The translations under genes were made by a program, and so were the position numbers. A stretch of 17,019 bases of DNA from an uncultured Alphaproteobacteria bacterium. GTDB lineage: Bacteria; Pseudomonadota; Alphaproteobacteria; Rickettsiales; UBA1997. A model generated the notes under the pieces. The model was not told the DNA's origin. It worked only from the letters and a program-made list of their open reading frames with translations, and did not search any database. This document shows, piece after piece, positions 14,623-17,019 of the stretch. Position 1 is the stretch's first letter; the number at the start of each line of letters is the position of its first letter. The stretch lies in assembly GCA_903959715.1 (NCBI GenBank), contig CAJBXX010000083.1, positions 1-17,019 on the forward strand. The letters are read 5' to 3'.

Positions 14623-15366
14623 ATGACTCAAATTACTCAAGCTTTTATTTTTTGTGCTGGTCGAGGTGAAAGAATGCGTCCACTTACCGACTTTACTCCC
14701 AAGCCATTGGTTGAGATTAAAAATAAAAAAATGTTAGATTATATTTTGGCAAAATTAGAAAAAATTTCTTCTTTACAAAAAATTATTATCAACACTTATT
14801 ATCTCGCTGATGAAATTGAAAAACACATTCGCACTTTAAATAATCCGAAAATTATTCTCTCGCGCGAAACGGAGAAGATTGAAACTGGCGGTGGCTTAGT
14901 TTACGCGCTTGATAAAATTGATATCAACAAACCTCTTCTAACATTGAATGGCGATGTTTTGTGGCATGATAAAAATAATTTTTCAGACATAAATTTATTA
15001 AGTGAAAATTTTGATATTAGCTCACATGATTTTTTATTAGGACTCAAAAAAACCGAAGATTATTTGGGTTACGACGGCAGTTCGCAATCTATCGGAGATT
15101 TTGATTTAATTGGCAAAAAATTGCATAAAAAAAATTCATCGGATCAGCAAAAAATTGTCATGAGCCATGTTTATGTTGGAATGCAAATCCTTAATCCAAA
15201 GGTTTTGCTCGGCAATCACGAAAAATTTTTTTCGGTTTCAAAATTTTATAAATCGGCTTTAAATTCAGATAATATTTTGCATCGAATTGAGGGCATTGAA
15301 TTGACTGGAAAATATTTTCATATCGGCACTCCGCAACATTTAGAACTAGCTAATCGCGAGTTTTAA
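14623..15366 (+). CDS. Sugar-1-phosphate nucleotidyltransferase, MurU-like
   Basis: NTP-transferase of the GT-A-like Rossmann family, 247 residues. The N-terminus carries the signature AGRGERMRPLT (A12-T22) followed by PKPLVEI, which binds the nucleotide, and a metal-binding NGDV (D111). The middle part (NTYYLADEIEKHI, ETGGGLVYALDKI) resembles MurU, N-acetylmuramate-1-phosphate uridylyltransferase, which feeds recycled MurNAc back into UDP-MurNAc. GlmU-like or glucose-1-phosphate enzymes are alternatives, but there is no C-terminal hexapeptide-repeat domain. Its usual partner, the AmgK sugar kinase, is not next to it. It follows the ABC exporter by 7 bp and is probably cotranscribed with it. 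Confidence 0.85.
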   Translation: MTQITQAFIFCAGRGERMRPLTDFTPKPLVEIKNKKMLDYILAKLEKISSLQKIIINTYYLADEIEKHIRTLNNPKIILSRETEKIETGGGLVYALDKIDINKPLLTLNGDVLWHDKNNFSDINLLSENFDISSHDFLLGLKKTEDYLGYDGSSQSIGDFDLIGKKLHKKNSSDQQKIVMSHVYVGMQILNPKVLLGNHEKFFSVSKFYKSALNSDNILHRIEGIELTGKYFHIGTPQHLELANREF

Positions 15367-15370
15367 TAAT

Positions 15371-15448
15371 TTAAAAATGAGTTGACTCGGGCAAATAAAT
15401 CGCAGTATCGGCGATAAATTTTTTGATGAATAATTCTAATTTATTTTT
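15371..15448 (-). pseudogene. Possible short coding relic after plsC
   Basis: On the minus strand a frame with no start codon ends in TAA at 15371-15373 and includes FIKKFIADTAIYLPESTHF, which looks more like protein than like AT-rich noise. It lies in the 87-bp gap between the convergent nucleotidyltransferase and plsC genes, in a different frame from plsC and separated from it by stops. It may be the eroded end of a lost gene; chance is not excluded. The same stretch holds a small hairpin. Confidence 0.2.
15399..15424 (+). terminator. Candidate terminator after the nucleotidyltransferase gene
   Basis: ATCGC (15399-15403) and GCGAT (15411-15415) form a 5-bp stem with a seven-base loop, followed by AAA and a run of six T. 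It lies about 33 bp after the stop of the plus-strand unit, before the convergent plsC. The stem is short, so it is only a plausible terminator. Confidence 0.4.
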
Positions 15449-15453
15449 CTATT

Positions 15454-16182
15454 TTATTTACCAAAAAATCTTAAGGAGTCGCTTTTTTCCTCTATTGTTG
15501 AGATGAGTTTTTTATTAAACTCTTCTTTGCCCAAGCCTGGCGAAATTGCCGGCAAAAATTCAATTATAATCGTTCCGCGATTTTTTAAAACCTTGCCCTT
15601 TGACCAATAAAGACCTGAGTTTAAAGCTACGGGAACAATTTTAACATCGCAAGAATTATAAAGAGCCGTAATGCCCGATTGATAAGGATATTTTTTTATG
15701 GATTCGCCCACGGGAACTCGAGTTCCTTGTGGAAATATAACTATTGATTGCCCTTTGGATAAATATTTTTTGGCTTGATTTATAACATTTTTTAAAGATT
15801 TTATTCCGCCTTTGCGATCAACTTTGATGCCACTCATGAATTTTATGAACCAACCATAAAAAGGAATCAATTCGAGCTCTTTTTTATAAGCGTAAACGGG
15901 GCGATTGATAATTAAATGCATAACCACAGTTTCCCACATTGATTGATGCTTACAAGCGTAAATACAGGGTTCTTTTGAAATATTTTCGACACCGATAATT
16001 TTATAATCAATATTGCATAATTTTCTTAACATCCAAAAAACTCCGATCGACCAAATTTTGGCACCGCAATCGGCAATTTTTTCATTACGCGAGATAAAGG
16101 CGGGGATGAGAAAAACCATCGGGATCAAAGCTCCCCAGCAATTTACAAAAATTGAAAAAATTAGCGAACGAAAAAATTGCAT
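15454..16182 (-). CDS. plsC: 1-acyl-sn-glycerol-3-phosphate acyltransferase
   Basis: Makes phosphatidic acid by acylating lysophosphatidic acid at the inner membrane. 242 residues, normal length. An N-terminal hydrophobic segment (about 5-28) anchors it. The catalytic block is KHQSMWE (H79, E84), the HX4E variant of the usual HX4D, and the substrate-binding block is FPQGTR (F150-R155) in place of FPEGTR; both variants are known in proteobacterial PlsC. A third block, the GIKVDRKGG stretch, agrees with the family. It is read from the minus strand, 62 bp after tRNA-Thr, and faces the nucleotidyltransferase gene. No clear Shine-Dalgarno sequence is visible. Confidence 0.94.
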   Translation of the reverse strand: MQFFRSLIFSIFVNCWGALIPMVFLIPAFISRNEKIADCGAKIWSIGVFWMLRKLCNIDYKIIGVENISKEPCIYACKHQSMWETVVMHLIINRPVYAYKKELELIPFYGWFIKFMSGIKVDRKGGIKSLKNVINQAKKYLSKGQSIVIFPQGTRVPVGESIKKYPYQSGITALYNSCDVKIVPVALNSGLYWSKGKVLKNRGTIIIEFLPAISPGLGKEEFNKKLISTIEEKSDSLRFFGK

Positions 16183-16244
16183 CTAGAAAGGGATTTTATT
16201 TTACAAAATTTTTAGTAAAAATAATTTTGAATTATATTTTGTAG

Positions 16245-16319
16245 TGGTGCCGGATGTCGGGATTGAACTGACGACCTACTGTTTACAAGACAGTTGCTCT
16301 ACCGCTGAGCTAATCCGGC
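16245..16319 (-). tRNA. tRNA-Thr (anticodon TGT)
   Basis: A complete 75-nt cloverleaf including encoded CCA. The acceptor stem GCCGGAT/ATCCGGC is a perfect 7 bp; D-stem GCTC/GAGC; anticodon stem ACTGT/ACAGT with loop CTTGTAA, giving anticodon TGT, which reads ACA (Thr) codons; a five-base variable loop AGGTC; T-loop TTCAATC; discriminator A. The T-stem GTCAG/CCGAC has an A-C mismatch at the 52-62 position, which is unusual. It lies between the exported-protein gene and plsC, both on the same strand. Confidence 0.96.
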
Positions 16320-16354
16320 GAAATTTGGTGATATTTTTATTTTATTTAGATATT

Positions 16355-16373
16355 AAAAAACTTCAAGTTTTTT
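16355..16373 (-). terminator. Second AT-rich hairpin between the exported-protein gene and tRNA-Thr
   Basis: AAAAAAC (16355-16361) pairs with GTTTTTT (16367-16373) around TTCAA. Read on the minus strand, the right arm is itself a T-run after a G, so it resembles a weak intrinsic terminator placed just after the strong hairpin at 16382-16417 and just before the tRNA. It could be a backup terminator or a feature of the tRNA leader. Confidence 0.35.
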
Positions 16374-16381
16374 TATAAAAA

Positions 16382-16417
16382 TAAATCGAGCCCCATCTTT
16401 TGATGAGGCTCGATTTA
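16382..16417 (-). terminator. Rho-independent terminator of the exported-protein gene
   Basis: A strong stem: TAAATCGAGCC (16382-16392) pairs perfectly with GGCTCGATTTA (16407-16417), 11 bp. Inside, CATC/GATG adds four more pairs around a TTTT loop, with a single C-A mismatch between the two stems. On the minus strand it is followed by a T-rich tract. It begins 14 bp after the stop of the Ala/Lys-rich gene and is the most convincing terminator in the window. Confidence 0.85.
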
Positions 16418-16430
16418 ATAAAAAATAAAA

Positions 16431-16778
16431 CTATTTTTTAACAGCTGGAGTTGGCGCTGGAACAGCAACTGGAGCAACGGCTTCAACTTTTTTAGCTTCG
16501 GTAGCTTTAACAACTTTAGCTTTTTTATCAGTTTTAGCAACTTCTGGAGTAACAACTTCAGATGAAGAAGGGGTGGTTGGAGCAACGGCTTCAACTTTTT
16601 TAACTTTTTTAACTTTTTTAACTTTTTTTTCTGCTTTAACAGCATCAGTAGCTGGAGCAACAGCTTCAGTAGTAACAGCAACTGGAGCAGTTGGAGTAGC
16701 TTTAGGAGCTGGGGTTTGAGCATTAGCAGAAGATGCAAATAATGCAACAACCGCAAGGATTAGTGAAAATTTTTTCAT
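16431..16778 (-). CDS. Small exported Ala/Lys/Pro-rich repetitive protein
   Basis: 115 residues with a textbook signal peptide (basic start MKKF, hydrophobic core LILAVVALFA, cleavage probably after A20 in SANA-Q). The mature part is low-complexity: Ala/Pro/Thr/Val stretches alternate with lysine-rich runs (KKVKKVKKVKKV, about residues 51-62) and the motif KKVEAVAP occurs twice. The lysine run is made of repeated 9-bp units at the DNA level, and a 25-bp repeat recurs (16470-16494 and 16578-16602). No catalytic domain is visible. Proteins of this sort may be wall-, outer-membrane- or nucleic-acid-binding, but I do not recognise a family. It has its own terminator and a possible promoter about 135 bp upstream, so it is probably a single-gene unit. 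An overlapping leucine-rich frame is an artefact of the repeats. Confidence 0.8.
   Translation of the reverse strand: MKKFSLILAVVALFASSANAQTPAPKATPTAPVAVTTEAVAPATDAVKAEKKVKKVKKVKKVEAVAPTTPSSSEVVTPEVAKTDKKAKVVKATEAKKVEAVAPVAVPAPTPAVKK
16470..16602. repeat. 25-bp direct repeat and 9-bp tandem units within the exported-protein gene
   Basis: The 25-bp sequence starting tggagcaacggcttcaactt occurs at 16470-16494 and again at 16578-16602, 108 bp apart, exactly in frame (36 codons), so it duplicates the peptide KKVEAVAP. Immediately after the second copy, the 9-bp unit that encodes KKV repeats about three further times (to about 16627). Such repeats allow slippage that changes the length of the lysine run without breaking the frame. 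Confidence 0.85.
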
Positions 16779-16912
16779 ATTATTTATAACAAATGATTTT
16801 TTATTAATGCTGATTTTTGATCAGTTTTCTTTTTTTAAAAATAAAAATTTCTCTCAAAAAATTAATTAATAAATTTTGATAAGGAATTTTTATATAAAAA
16901 GAACTATGTGCA

Positions 16913-16940
16913 AAAATAAAATTTTAAAATTGTTTGTCAA
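16913..16940 (-). promoter_or_regulatory. Candidate sigma-70 promoter for the exported-protein gene
   Basis: On the minus strand a perfect -35 box TTGACA (16940-16935), a 16-bp spacer and TATTTT (16918-16913, four of six matches to TATAAT). Transcription would begin near 16906, giving an untranslated leader of about 128 nt before the ATG at 16778. The perfect -35 is the main support; the AT-rich surroundings lower its weight. Confidence 0.5.
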
Positions 16941-16986
16941 CAAGTTTTATAGTTAAATAAAATAATATTTAATAAAACCCTTAAAT

Positions 16987-17019
16987 TTAATTGTCGCGAT
17001 CGATAAGAAAATCAACCAA
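16987..17019 (-). CDS. Possible C-terminal end of a gene entering from the right edge
   Basis: Read on the minus strand from the window edge, the ten codons LVDFLIDRDN end in TAA at 16987-16989. The composition is protein-like and less AT-rich than the following spacer, so this may be the last codons of a minus-strand gene lying beyond the window. It is too short to assign. Confidence 0.35.
   Translation of the reverse strand: MVDFLIDRDN

Noticed and set aside
16202..16243. TACAAAAT/ATTTTGTA inverted repeat after tRNA-Thr
   Set aside because: Eight AT-rich pairs with a 26-base loop and no T-run; too weak to call as a terminator.
16415..16756. Leucine/lysine-rich frame antisense-offset within the exported-protein gene
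   Set aside because: It overlaps the signal-peptide protein in another frame of the same strand and is open only because of the repetitive base composition. It has no signal peptide or domain, and it runs into the terminator stem.

Overview
The window looks like chromosomal DNA from an AT-rich, probably small-genome alphaproteobacterium of the Rickettsiales/Holosporales kind. This is inferred from the fused ispDF gene, the low-GC A/T-biased codon use, short intergenic gaps and the style of the acyltransferases and NuoF; no rRNA or marker gene fixes the lineage. It is mostly housekeeping and envelope DNA. I see no transposase, integrase, toxin-antitoxin module, CRISPR array or phage gene.

Left edge (1-401): a tandem array of four identical 30-bp units runs off the window edge. 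It is followed by an isolated GC-rich piece that folds as the 3' third of a tRNA (T-arm, acceptor strand, CCA), then a fifth diverged repeat unit and an AT-rich leader. This is the least ordinary part of the window.

402-2791 (+): a polyamine pair, a PLP-dependent ornithine/lysine-type decarboxylase followed 5 nt later by a deoxyhypusine-synthase-family protein, most simply a putrescine-to-homospermidine route. 2999-6131 (+): mreD, mrdA (PBP2) and a DUF374 acyltransferase, covering cell elongation and lipid/LPS acylation. 6123-8611 (-): nuoF followed by ispDF, convergent with and overlapping the acyltransferase gene. 8773-12709 (+): an MshL/PilQ-type secretin, an ABC-2-like permease, a membrane-anchored protein of unknown function, and nadC, tightly packed. 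12801-15366 (+): an MsbA-like ABC exporter and a MurU-like sugar-1-phosphate nucleotidyltransferase. 15454-16778 (-): a short exported Ala/Lys/Pro-rich protein with its own terminator, tRNA-Thr(TGT), and plsC.

The main theme is the cell envelope: septal/lateral wall synthesis (MreD, PBP2), wall-sugar recycling (MurU-like), phospholipid and lipid A acylation (PlsC, DUF374), lipid export (MsbA-like), outer-membrane secretin, isoprenoid precursors (IspDF), plus NAD and complex I. Several genes stand apart from their usual partners (MreD without MreC, NuoF without NuoE/G, secretin without its pilus operon, an ABC-2 permease without an ATPase), which fits a rearranged, reduced genome. I found no convincing new multi-gene system. 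The best leads are the repeat/tRNA-fragment junction, the permease plus anchored-protein pair, and the polyamine pair.
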